From NCBI GenBank assembly GCA_003171235.1, contig PMYM01000050.1, positions 1-8,988 on the forward strand: 8,988 nt of DNA, written 5' to 3'. The DNA comes from Phycisphaerales bacterium. Its GTDB lineage: Bacteria > Planctomycetota > Phycisphaerae > SM23-33. A program made the position numbers and the translations under genes. Positions 1-5,834 of the stretch are shown here, piece after piece (within the stretch, counting starts at the first letter, position 1; every line of letters starts with the position of its first letter). Below the pieces are notes generated by a model, which worked only from the letters and a program-made list of their open reading frames with translations, was not told where the DNA came from and searched no databases.

Positions 1-15
1 AACATCACAACCCGG

Positions 16-50
16 ATTGCGCGAGCGGCCCGACAGCCGCTCGCCCTACT
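16..50. repeat. 35-nt hairpin repeat, left copy
   Basis: The copy contains a perfect 9-bp stem (21-29 with 36-44, arms GCGAGCGGC/GCCGCTCGC) around a 6-nt loop, with flanks ATTGC and CCTACT. The same 35-nt unit recurs inverted at 514-548. The two copies match at 32 of 35 positions, and all three differences fall in the loop. No T-run follows the stem, so it resembles a REP-type palindrome more than an intrinsic terminator. It lies just past the stop codon of the 131-aa gene. Confidence 0.8.
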
Positions 51-56
51 TGACTA

Positions 57-452
57 TCAGCTAAATGCAGTTAGTCTTAACAATCCTGATTTTACGACCA
101 TACGCAGCATTTGGCCTACCTTAGGGGGCGCCCCGCTTGATTCAATTACGACAATACAATCTCGCGACAGTCTGAGATACACGATACCGTCGTCATCGAT
201 TTGCTCACTAATGCCCATAATTTGAACGTCCTGACCAACCAATTCAAATCCTGGGGTAACACCAGCCGTTTCTTCTGCATTCTCGCCTACTTGCAGCACA
301 AGTGCGATATCGAGCTCCGCGTCGTACTCCTTACCGGCGACTGGCGTGATCCTCTTGCTCTTCCAGAAAGCCGCACCATTGCCGGCAGCGCAAGAGAAAT
401 CAACCAACATGCCGCTGCCTTCAGTTCGCATCGAAGTTATCTTAACCTTCAT
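57..452 (-). CDS. Hypothetical protein, 131 aa, lower-GC gene
   Basis: I do not recognise the family. The protein opens MKVKITSM and is rich in alternating hydrophobic/polar stretches (for example VYLRLSRDCIVVIES near residues 91-105, then VGQMLRMVVKSGLLRLTAF to the end), suggesting a small, mainly beta-strand soluble protein. It has no signal peptide, membrane segment or cysteine cluster. The ATG at 452 is preceded only by a weak GGA about 8 nt upstream. Two 60-base lines inside the gene count to 47-48% G+C, well below the neighbouring genes, and both flanks carry inverted copies of one hairpin repeat. Both facts fit acquisition by transfer. I consider it a real gene because the frame is open, the composition is protein-like and the overlapping plus-strand frames look arbitrary. 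An immunity-type or small accessory protein is possible but not shown. Confidence 0.6.
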   Translation of the reverse strand: MKVKITSMRTEGSGMLVDFSCAAGNGAAFWKSKRITPVAGKEYDAELDIALVLQVGENAEETAGVTPGFELVGQDVQIMGISEQIDDDGIVYLRLSRDCIVVIESSGAPPKVGQMLRMVVKSGLLRLTAFS

Positions 453-513
453 CGCTGTATCCGTTGCAGGACGTTGTCCACATAATCATCATACCAGGTT
501 TCCTCGTGGTAGC

Positions 514-548
514 AGTAGGGCGAGCGGCTCCTGGGCCGCTCGCGCAAT
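514..548. repeat. 35-nt hairpin repeat, right copy (inverted)
   Basis: This is the inverted counterpart of 16-50. The 9-bp stem pairs 520-528 with 535-543, the loop is TCCTGG, and the same CCTACT and ATTGC flanks are present in reverse. Conserved stem and flanks with a changed loop suggest selection on the hairpin or recent duplication of a palindromic element. It lies upstream of the 131-aa gene start. Confidence 0.8.
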
Positions 549-588
549 TCCATTGGTCCGTTCCCTCGGCCGGAATTCCAGTGAACAT

Positions 589-700
589 TGCGTGATTGCT
601 TCGCTTGGCTCGGCAAAGCACGGCGCCGGGCTTTGCTTCTTTTTGGGTGGCACGGGCTTTCTACCTTGTGCACGCACAGCCTGGAAAGGCTGTGCCGCCA
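589..700. repeat. Intergenic hairpin cluster, no gene seen (453-718)
   Basis: No convincing gene lies between 453 and 718. Besides the repeat at 514-548, the stretch has at least three stems. (1) GCAAAGC 613-619 pairs with GCTTTGC 630-636 and is followed by TTCTTTTT (637-644), which on the plus strand looks like an intrinsic terminator although no plus-strand gene ends here. (2) GCACAGCC 674-681 pairs with GGCTGTGC 688-695 around TGGAAA. (3) GGTGGCAC 646-653 pairs with GTGCCGCC 692-699 through one G-T wobble, enclosing stem 2. This looks like a non-coding interspersed repeat. Confidence 0.6.
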
Positions 701-718
701 AAGAGGCTACCCGCAGAT

Positions 719-1588
719 TCAACGTCGACCCGATACCAGGCTTGTTGCTCGAAGTTGTGCGCGGGCCTGGGCGAACTCGGCCCCGAAGAAGAAGATCATG
801 CCCGAGTAGTAAAGCCACAGCAGCAGGGCCAGCACCGCCCCGGCGGCGCCGAAGGCCGAGGTGGCGGCGCTGCGGGCCAGATACAGCCCGATGAAAAACT
901 TGCCCACGGTAAACAGCACCCCCGCCAGCACCGCCCCCCAGAATACGTCCCGCCAGGCCGTGCGGATATCGGGCAGGAACTTGTACAGGGCGGTGAAAAC
1001 CGCTATCACCAGCGCCAGGGTCACGGCCTGGTTGACGTACTGCCACAGGGCCTTGGTCAGGCTGGGGGCCAGTTGCCCGAGAGACTCCTGGGCCGACGAG
1101 AGCATGGCCGACAGCGCCAGCGACAGGATCAGCACCGCCCCGGTCAAACCGATCAGCACCAGCGACCACAGCCGGCGGCGGGTATAAACCCATATCGCCC
1201 GCCCCTTGCGCCGCGGCGCCGACCAGACGGCGTCCATGGCGTTCTGCAGCTCCGTCAGCACGCCGGTGGCGCCAAACAGCAGCGTCGGGGCGCTGATGAG
1301 AATGGCCAGGATGCCGTGGCCGTGCCCGGCGTGGTGGACGTTGCGCAGCGCCGAGTGGATCATGTCGGCCACGTCCGGCCCGACGAATTCGCTCAGCCGG
1401 CCGAGGGCCTCGCCGCGGGCGACGCGGGGGCCCCAGATAAACCCGGCGATGGTGATGGCGATGATCAGCAGCGGCACCAGCGAGAAGAGCGTGTAGAAGG
1501 CGACGGCGGCGGACTGGCGGCTGGTCTTGTGATTGCTCCAGTTCACCACGGCCGTCTTTAACACCTGCCACAGGCTTCGCAGTCTCAT
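719..1588 (-). CDS. YihY/virulence factor BrkB family membrane protein
   Basis: A 289-aa polytopic inner-membrane protein of the YihY/BrkB family (once misnamed ribonuclease BN). About six hydrophobic segments are visible: roughly residues 27-50, 92-110, 138-163, 188-203, 217-237 and 246-270. Family-like signatures are SAAVAFYTLFSLVPLLII (26-43), the loop FLPDIRTAWRDVFWGAVLAG (204-223) and WLYYSGMIFFFGAEFAQ (258-274). The length matches the usual 280-320 aa. I chose the ATG at 1588 because GGAG sits 8 nt upstream and the protein then opens with a basic stretch (MRLRSLW). An in-frame ATG at 1642 would add 18 unlike residues and lies upstream of the promoter candidate. Biochemical function is unsettled for the family; a transport or envelope role is usual speculation. 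It is transcribed divergently from the neighbouring transporter, and I see no clear T-rich terminator after its stop. Confidence 0.9.
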   Translation of the reverse strand: MRLRSLWQVLKTAVVNWSNHKTSRQSAAVAFYTLFSLVPLLIIAITIAGFIWGPRVARGEALGRLSEFVGPDVADMIHSALRNVHHAGHGHGILAILISAPTLLFGATGVLTELQNAMDAVWSAPRRKGRAIWVYTRRRLWSLVLIGLTGAVLILSLALSAMLSSAQESLGQLAPSLTKALWQYVNQAVTLALVIAVFTALYKFLPDIRTAWRDVFWGAVLAGVLFTVGKFFIGLYLARSAATSAFGAAGAVLALLLWLYYSGMIFFFGAEFAQARAQLRATSLVSGRR

Positions 1589-1608
1589 GCCGCCGCTCCT
1601 TGCGGGCA

Positions 1609-1638
1609 ATTGTAGCGGGCCGGGGCGGAGATTATAAT
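1609..1638. promoter_or_regulatory. Overlapping face-to-face sigma70-type promoters
   Basis: Plus strand, for the transporter: TTGTAG (1610-1615), a 17-nt spacer, then a perfect TATAAT (1633-1638). Minus strand, for the BrkB-family gene: TTATAA (1637-1632), a 17-nt spacer, then TACAAT (1614-1609). Each -10 thus overlaps the other's -35, so polymerase could probably occupy only one at a time. This is consensus matching only. The AT-rich blocks stand out in GC-rich surroundings, but TATAAT partly resembles its own complement, so one of the two may be spurious. Confidence 0.55.
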
Positions 1639-1647
1639 CCATCCGTC

Positions 1648-1678
1648 GCCGCCGGTTGGCCCGATGGCGGCCTTTTTT
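1648..1678 (+). terminator. Terminator-like hairpin in the transporter leader
   Basis: GCCGCC (1648-1653) pairs with GGCGGC (1666-1671) around a 12-nt loop, and six T residues (1673-1678) follow almost directly. It lies downstream of the plus-strand TATAAT and ahead of the TTG start at 1693, so a transcript starting near 1645 would meet it at once. That placement suggests an attenuator, or a guard against read-through. The large loop makes it weaker than the terminator at 3194-3224. Confidence 0.5.
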
Positions 1679-1692
1679 GTTGGGAGCCCCCC

Positions 1693-2658
1693 TTGTCGCT
1701 GGCGTATCTGAGCCTGGCCCTTTTCTCTGGCATCGCCTTCTCCGTGTTCGGCGTCACCTATCGCCTGGGGCAGGACCGGCGCGTCAGCCCGCCCCAGATA
1801 ATGTTGCTGGTTGGCCTGGCCGGAAGCGCCTTCTTCGCGGCGGATTGCTGGGGCAAGCCGCTGGGGGACGTGCCGGCCGACCTGTGGGCGCTGGCCCTGG
1901 TGGCCGGCGCGGGACAGGTGCTGGCGGTCAGGCTGTTCGGGGTGGCGTTGGCGCGAGGCGGATTGGCCGGGCCCTGGTGCGCGGTGTCGCTGCCCTTTGT
2001 GCCGACATTCCTGTACGGGCGGTTCTTCCTGGGCGGGTCGATCTCGCTGCTGCAGGCATTGGCCATGGCGGCGGCGGGCGGCTGCGTGCTGGCGGCGTCG
2101 CTGCAGCAGAAGAAGCGGCAGGCCCCAGAGACCCTCCAGCCGCGCCGCGCCGGCTTCGGGGCGGCGCTGGCCTACTTCTTCCTGCTGCTGGCCATGCTGA
2201 TCGGCAACGGGCTGGAAGGGGTGGCCATGGCCCAGCGAAAGCTGGTCCTGAGTTCCCGCCCGGAACTGGAAGGAATCACCCAAAGCGCAATGTGTCTTGT
2301 GCTTTATGGCGGCATCACCCTGGGGCTGCTGATTGTGTTGGGCTGGTCGCGAACCTTGCGTGCCCCGCTGAAGTGGTGGCTCGTGCTGGGGGCCGTCTCC
2401 ACGGTGGGGTCCATCCTGGGCATCACCTCGCTTTTCGTCAGCACTGCCCACGGCGTATCCAGCGAAATCGGCATGACCCTCAGCGGCATCGGGCAAATTC
2501 TGACGGTGGCGCTGCTGGCGGTGAGCGTTTTCGGCGAAAAGGCCGACCGCCTATGGCTGGCGACGGTAGGCCTGGGGGTCATGGCGGTGGTGCTGGCCAA
2601 CCTTGAAGCCATCCTGCCGGCCCGATCCCTGCCGGCGCTGCTGCAAATCAGTTTCTGA
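1693..2658 (+). CDS. EamA/DMT-superfamily transporter-like membrane protein
   Basis: A 321-aa, very hydrophobic protein with about ten membrane segments in two halves (roughly residues 1-137 and 153-304) joined by a charged linker (QQKKRQ, 138-143). This is the layout of drug/metabolite transporter proteins with two EamA repeats. The first half ends in a typical pattern around ALARGGLAGP (85-94), SLPFVPTFLYG (99-109) and ALAMAAAGGCVLAA (122-135). The substrate cannot be told. I chose the TTG at 1693: GGGAG lies at 1682-1686, and the protein then begins directly with a membrane segment (SLAYLSLALFSGIAF). The in-frame ATG at 1600 lies upstream of the promoter and hairpin and would add 31 non-hydrophobic residues. 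The gene diverges from the BrkB-family gene. No strong terminator follows. A related sugar- or lipid-carrier DMT subfamily is possible. Confidence 0.75.
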   Translation: MSLAYLSLALFSGIAFSVFGVTYRLGQDRRVSPPQIMLLVGLAGSAFFAADCWGKPLGDVPADLWALALVAGAGQVLAVRLFGVALARGGLAGPWCAVSLPFVPTFLYGRFFLGGSISLLQALAMAAAGGCVLAASLQQKKRQAPETLQPRRAGFGAALAYFFLLLAMLIGNGLEGVAMAQRKLVLSSRPELEGITQSAMCLVLYGGITLGLLIVLGWSRTLRAPLKWWLVLGAVSTVGSILGITSLFVSTAHGVSSEIGMTLSGIGQILTVALLAVSVFGEKADRLWLATVGLGVMAVVLANLEAILPARSLPALLQISF

Positions 2659-2771
2659 GCGACATCCCCGGCCCGGTCGCCCAAGAAACATTTGCCTTCC
2701 ATACTAAAGTCCGGCCCGCAAATTCCCGAAGAAGACTGTGGCACTGGGTTCCGCACATTAGAGGTAGAACC

Positions 2772-3173
2772 ATGAAGGCTCTGATCATCGACAACGATTC
2801 TCGCCTCATCAACCAGATCCGCCAGACACTGGAAGCCGACGGCCACCTGGCTGTGGACTACGCCGACGCCGACCAGGCCCTGCGACAGGGGCGCAACTGG
2901 CGGCCGGAGGTGGTCTTCGTCAACAGCGAACTGCCTGCCTGCTGGCAGGGCGACCTGCTGGACAAGCTGGCCAGGCTGCCTGACCGTCCGGCCATCATTC
3001 TTACGGCCAGCCTGGAGCGGTTCGACCTGGCCTGGCGCGCCTGGCAGCTCGGCGGCGACGAAGTGGTCTTCAAACCCCTCTTCGGGACCGATGAAGTTCA
3101 CCGGGTCATACTGACGGCCCGGCAAAAGGCCATTACCGGCCGAGAATATAAGCCCTTCGCCCAAGCGGCTTGA
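2772..3173 (+). CDS. Stand-alone response-regulator receiver domain, phosphosite Asp replaced by Asn
   Basis: A 133-aa protein made of one CheY-like receiver domain with no output domain. It opens with the strand-1 pattern MKALIIDND. The conserved Thr (T78, in IILTAS) and Lys (K101, in VVFKPL, followed by the usual Pro) are in place. The phosphoacceptor position, normally Asp after strand 3, is Asn here (N51, in VVFVNSELP). The second acidic residue of the metal-binding pair also reads Asn (D7-N8). This suggests it does not take phosphate in the usual way and may act as a pseudo-receiver or protein-interaction module; that part is inference. The ATG at 2772 has GAGGT at 2761-2765, 6 nt upstream. 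The gene stands alone, 113 nt after the transporter and before a strong terminator. No histidine kinase is visible nearby. Confidence 0.8.
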   Translation: MKALIIDNDSRLINQIRQTLEADGHLAVDYADADQALRQGRNWRPEVVFVNSELPACWQGDLLDKLARLPDRPAIILTASLERFDLAWRAWQLGGDEVVFKPLFGTDEVHRVILTARQKAITGREYKPFAQAA

Positions 3174-3193
3174 TGAGTCTTTTTCTGCTCAAG

Positions 3194-3224
3194 AAAAAGC
3201 CCCGCAAGTGCGGGGCTTTTTTTT
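3194..3224. terminator. Strong bidirectional intrinsic terminator
   Basis: GCCCCGC (3199-3205) pairs perfectly with GCGGGGC (3210-3216) around AAGT. Eight T residues (3217-3224) follow on the plus strand and five A residues (3194-3198) precede it. It can therefore stop both the receiver gene from the left and the convergent DUF981 gene, which ends at 3265, from the right. Confidence 0.92.
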
Positions 3225-3264
3225 CGCGCGGACTGTCAGCTTCTCTTCATCCCGCGTGCGCCGG

Positions 3265-3807
3265 TTATTTCTGGATGTGCGCCCAGTAGGCCATGCAGGC
3301 GGTGAACAGCCAGAGTGCCCCGGCCAGAAAGGCCGCCAGCGCGGCTGGGATGCGCAGGCCCTTGCTGTTTCGCCACTGGGCCACCGGCAGGGTGAGGATT
3401 CCCGCCAGGCCGGTCAGGCAGAAGCCCGCAGCCGAGAGCGGCGCCGACTGGGTCAGCCCCAGGTTCAGAATCCTTGCCCCAATCAGGACGGCCGTCACTC
3501 CGGCCAGCATGGCCAACAGCCCGACGGACCACAGGCTCCAATCGCGCGCCAGCGCCAGGGCCGCCGCCAGCAGGATTGCCCCCAGCATCACCGACGGCTC
3601 GCCGTACATGACGTTGTAACTCCCCGGCAGCGGCCAGGTGAAGATCAGATACAGCCCGCCGCTGAGGGCGACCAATCCGGTGGCGGCGAAACCGGCCGCG
3701 AAGTAGCGGGCGTCGCGCTCGATGCCCTTCCACCAGTACCAGGCCGCCATCCACAGCGCCGCCGACATGTTCACCAGCATCAGGGGGAGGAAATCGTACC
3801 TGGGCAT
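3265..3807 (-). CDS. DUF981-type integral membrane protein
   Basis: A 180-aa protein with about six membrane segments (roughly residues 6-25, 36-57, 71-87, 92-112, 124-142 and 153-174). The pattern fits the DUF981 family of small predicted membrane proteins: an early Asn in the first segment (LMLVNMSAALWMAAWYW, 9-25), the loop YNVMYGEPSVMLGA (64-77) and the ending ALWLFTACMAYWAHI. No function is known for the family. The ATG at 3807 is preceded by AAAGGA 6 nt upstream. An in-frame ATG at 3921 would add 38 residues of non-membrane sequence and lies upstream of the candidate promoter, so I reject it. It has its own promoter candidate and ends against the shared bidirectional terminator, so it is probably a single-gene unit. 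The family call is from remembered pattern and is less certain than the membrane topology. Confidence 0.72.
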   Translation of the reverse strand: MPRYDFLPLMLVNMSAALWMAAWYWWKGIERDARYFAAGFAATGLVALSGGLYLIFTWPLPGSYNVMYGEPSVMLGAILLAAALALARDWSLWSVGLLAMLAGVTAVLIGARILNLGLTQSAPLSAAGFCLTGLAGILTLPVAQWRNSKGLRIPAALAAFLAGALWLFTACMAYWAHIQK

Positions 3808-3859
3808 GAGGATTCCTTTCCGGACCGGCGGGCCGTGGGGCCGGCCGCCCGTTTGGGGC

Positions 3860-3888
3860 ATTATTTCCCGGTGCGGGCCATAAGGCAA
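3860..3888 (-). promoter_or_regulatory. Candidate sigma70-type promoter for the DUF981 gene
   Basis: On the minus strand, TTGCCT (3888-3883) and AATAAT (3865-3860) are separated by 17 nt, matching the consensus at 4 of 6 and 5 of 6 positions. Transcription would start near 3852, giving a leader of about 45 nt before the ATG at 3807. It also lies downstream of the kinase-like gene's terminator, consistent with independent transcription. Confidence 0.5.
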
Positions 3889-3928
3889 CCGACCGAGACA
3901 AATAGGCGGTTGGGACGACAACAGGAAA

Positions 3929-3948
3929 CCCCCGACTTACGTCGGGGG
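3929..3948 (-). terminator. Hairpin after the kinase-like gene
   Basis: A perfect 8-bp stem (CCCCCGAC 3929-3936 with GTCGGGGG 3941-3948) around TTAC starts 11 nt past the stop codon of the minus-strand gene that ends at 3959. Read on the minus strand it is followed by only TTT, so it is a plausible but modest intrinsic terminator. Confidence 0.65.
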
Positions 3949-3958
3949 CTATGAGCCG

Positions 3959-4780
3959 TTACTTCCGCCAGGAGTCTTTTTCCGGCTGGATGCGTTTCTC
4001 CAGTTGGGCCGAAGGGCTGACCAGCTTGCCGCGGCGGTACTGCCTGGCCAGGAAGGCCCGGCGGATTATGCGATAGGGCTTGCCCAGGAAGGCGTGCAGG
4101 CGGTGAAGAATCCCGCGGCGTCGGGAAAGCCGCTCCTCCTGGGGGCTGAGCAGCTCCGGCGCTATCCGGCGTTTGTGCTTGTAGAGGTGGTAGAGGTCCT
4201 TCCGCTGGAACTGCCGCACCAGCAGCGCCCGCAGGCTGCGCAGCGGCCAGGGCAGATCGTCGCGCCGGGGCAGCGAAATCTGGAAGTCCACCAGGTAGGG
4301 CCGGCCTGCCTGGTCCACCAGGATGTTGGAACGCTTGTTGGCGTCGATGTATGCCAGCCCGCGGGCGTGGACGGCGTCGAACAGCTCGCGCAGGCGGGGC
4401 CAGAACTCCGCCGGCACGGACGGGCAGTGGTCCAGCGGCTGGGCGGGCACGTACTCGATGGCGCAGCCGTTGGCGCCCACGTCGCCCAGGTAGCGGGGTA
4501 TCCCCTCCACCCCGGCCAGCAGGCGGTAGGCCAACTTCTCGCGCTCCCGGCTGCGGCGCCCCACCCAGCCCATCGGCAGCCCGCAGAAGCCCTGCAGGCG
4601 GTAGAACTTCACCACCGCCCGCGGCAGCGTGGCGGCAACGGGCTGGTAGAGCGCTGTGGCGGCGTAGAAGTCGTGCTTGAAGACCTCCAGCAGCGTATAG
4701 GCCTGGCCGGCGATGTCCAGCCGCTGCGGCGGCGGGGCCGGCAGGGCGAACCATTTCGCGTTGGCGTTTTGTCGCTGCAT
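3959..4780 (-). CDS. Small kinase-like protein (lipopolysaccharide-kinase/RIO-like fold)
   Basis: A 273-aa protein with the core of a protein-kinase-like fold. VVKFYR holds a candidate ATP-binding Lys (K58), and REREKL holds candidate partner Glu residues (E79, E81). GLAYIDANKRSNILV (141-155) reads as a catalytic loop with D146 and N152, and YLVDFQ (162-167) reads as the metal-binding DFG position (D165) with Gln for Gly. The catalytic loop has YID for the usual HRD, as in the divergent Kdo/WaaP and RIO-like families. No clear Gly-rich loop is visible. The last 80 or so residues are strongly basic (many Arg/Lys), which may contact membrane or nucleic acid. The substrate could be a sugar, lipid or protein. 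The ATG at 4780 is fixed by an in-frame TAA two codons upstream; the nearest AAGGA is 13 nt away, unusually far. A hairpin follows the stop. Confidence 0.68.
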   Translation of the reverse strand: MQRQNANAKWFALPAPPPQRLDIAGQAYTLLEVFKHDFYAATALYQPVAATLPRAVVKFYRLQGFCGLPMGWVGRRSREREKLAYRLLAGVEGIPRYLGDVGANGCAIEYVPAQPLDHCPSVPAEFWPRLRELFDAVHARGLAYIDANKRSNILVDQAGRPYLVDFQISLPRRDDLPWPLRSLRALLVRQFQRKDLYHLYKHKRRIAPELLSPQEERLSRRRGILHRLHAFLGKPYRIIRRAFLARQYRRGKLVSPSAQLEKRIQPEKDSWRK

Positions 4781-4782
4781 GT

Positions 4783-4793
4783 ACAGTTACTGT
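4783..4793. promoter_or_regulatory. Small palindrome ahead of the kinase-like gene
   Basis: ACAGT and ACTGT form a perfect inverted repeat with one central base, lying 2 nt upstream of the minus-strand ATG at 4780 and separating it from the AAGGA at 4798-4794. It could be a small operator, but a 5-bp arm is short enough to be chance, and related ACTG words occur in the adjacent octamer repeats. Confidence 0.25.
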
Positions 4794-4810
4794 TCCTTCA
4801 ATGTCGATAT

Positions 4811-4906
4811 TGTGAGTCGAACAGTTGAACAGTAGAGCACCAGACCGCGGGCTCAATGCGCCTTCTCCTGTTCACCTGATCAACTGCTCGCCTGCTCTGT
4901 TCTACT
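4811..4906. repeat. Inverted octamer-repeat element between kinase-like gene and pyrF
   Basis: The right block has four units at exact 8-nt spacing that fit NNCTGNTC: TCCTGTTC, ACCTGATC, AACTGCTC and GCCTGCTC (4866-4897), then TGTTCTACTG running into the pyrF stop. The left block holds the same word inverted: GAACAGTT (4819-4826) and GAACAGTA (4827-4834), with degenerate units on either side (4811-4818 and 4835-4842). About 23 nt separate the blocks. It fills nearly all of the 121-nt gap. It may act as an mRNA stem between two co-directional genes, or be a decayed mobile repeat. Confidence 0.6.
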
Positions 4907-5780
4907 GAAGGGCCTGCTTCATGTCGGCGGCGAAGGCCTTGGCTTCTTCGGCCACTGCCGCTTGCCAGGGCCGGCCGGCGTAGCGCTGCTGGGAGAAGGC
5001 GTACAGCACGCTGCGGCTGGCGTTGACGATGGCCCCCGTGCCGTCGCGCTTGAAGGCGGCGGCGCAGTCGGCGGCGCTGGCCCCCTGGACGCCGTAGCCG
5101 GGCACCAGGAATATCTGCTGGGGCATCAGGTCGCGCAGCAGGAAGGCCTCCTGCGGGTAGGTCGCCCCCACCACCGCCCCCACGCAGGAATAGCCGTTGC
5201 GCCCCACCAGCCCGCTGCGCCCGCCGATGCCGGCCAGGTGCTCCGCCAGGTGCTGGTAGAACCGCTTGCCCTTGGCGTCGGCGAAATCCTGCACCAGGGC
5301 GGCGGATGGGTTGGAGGTGCGCACCAGCACGAACAGCCCGCGCCCGGTCCGGGCGGCCACGTCGATGAATGGGTTGATGCCGTCGGCCCCAAGGTAGCCG
5401 TTGACGGTGATGGCGTCGGCGCTGTCGTCGCGCCCCAGGTGGCCCTCGGCGTACTGCTGGGCGGTCGAGCCGATGTCGTTGCGCTTGACGTCGCCGATGA
5501 CGATCAGCCCGGCCTTGCGGGCGGCGGCCACCACCTTCTCGTACGCCGACACTCCCAACGCGCCGTAGCGCTCGAAATAAGCCACCTGCGGCTTGACCGC
5601 CGGCACGATGCCCGCAACCGCCTCGATGACCCCCAGGCAGAAGCGTTCAATAGCCGCCACCGGCGCGGCGGATTTGAGCGCCTCGGGCAGGCGGGCGAAG
5701 TCCGGGTCCAGGCCCACGCACACCGGCGAGCGGTCGGCCTTGACGATGGCCGAAAGCAGTCGATCAGCGAAATTCTCCAT
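4902..5780 (-). CDS. pyrF: Orotidine 5'-phosphate decarboxylase, type 2
   Basis: This cytosolic enzyme decarboxylates orotidine 5'-monophosphate to UMP, the last step of de novo pyrimidine synthesis. The 292-aa length and the text fit the long type 2 branch rather than the roughly 230-aa E. coli type. Visible active-site features in order are CVGLDPD (21-27, D25), VKPQ (62-65, K63) and the catalytic D-x-K-x-x-D in GDVKRND (96-102: D97, K99, D102). ITVNGYLGADGI (124-135), LVRTSNPSA (152-160) and the phosphate-binding VPGYGVQGA (226-234) follow, then VNASRSVLYAF (252-262, R256). The ATG at 5780 has AAGGA about 12 nt upstream, somewhat far. A promoter candidate and a stable hairpin precede it. 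It is divergent from the aminotransferase gene, and no other pyrimidine gene is nearby. Active-site residues look complete. Confidence 0.95.
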   Translation of the reverse strand: MENFADRLLSAIVKADRSPVCVGLDPDFARLPEALKSAAPVAAIERFCLGVIEAVAGIVPAVKPQVAYFERYGALGVSAYEKVVAAARKAGLIVIGDVKRNDIGSTAQQYAEGHLGRDDSADAITVNGYLGADGINPFIDVAARTGRGLFVLVRTSNPSAALVQDFADAKGKRFYQHLAEHLAGIGGRSGLVGRNGYSCVGAVVGATYPQEAFLLRDLMPQQIFLVPGYGVQGASAADCAAAFKRDGTGAIVNASRSVLYAFSQQRYAGRPWQAAVAEEAKAFAADMKQALQ

Positions 5781-5803
5781 CGGCGTCCGCGTTCCTTTCC
5801 GCC

Positions 5804-5821
5804 CCGGGCCAGGCGGCCCGG
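5804..5821 (-). other. GC hairpin in the pyrF leader
   Basis: CCGGGCC (5804-5810) pairs perfectly with GGCCCGG (5815-5821) around AGGC. If the promoter at 5835-5863 is right, this stem sits in the roughly 48-nt pyrF leader, just upstream of the AAGGA. It could modulate translation or simply reflect GC-rich sequence. No T-run adjoins it on the minus strand. Confidence 0.4.
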
Positions 5822-5834
5822 CCCAACCTGGCTC

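Noticed and set aside
489..1571. Long minus-strand frame of 360 aa overlapping the BrkB-family gene
   Set aside because: It is an alternate-frame shadow of the membrane protein gene: rich in Arg, Gly, Pro and Ala, with no hydrophobic segments or family pattern.
1600..1692. ATG at 1600 as start of the transporter
   Set aside because: It lies upstream of the TATAAT box and hairpin and would add 31 polar residues. TTG at 1693 has GGGAG upstream and leads straight into a membrane segment.
1585..2496. Minus-strand frame of 303 aa opposite the transporter
   Set aside because: Its composition (His, Gln, Gly, Arg runs) is typical of antisense frames in GC-rich genes, and the plus strand encodes a clear ten-segment membrane protein.
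2304..3164. Minus-strand frame of 286 aa across the transporter end and the receiver gene
   Set aside because: It spans two plus-strand genes and the gap between them, has no recognisable domain, and both opposite genes are convincing.
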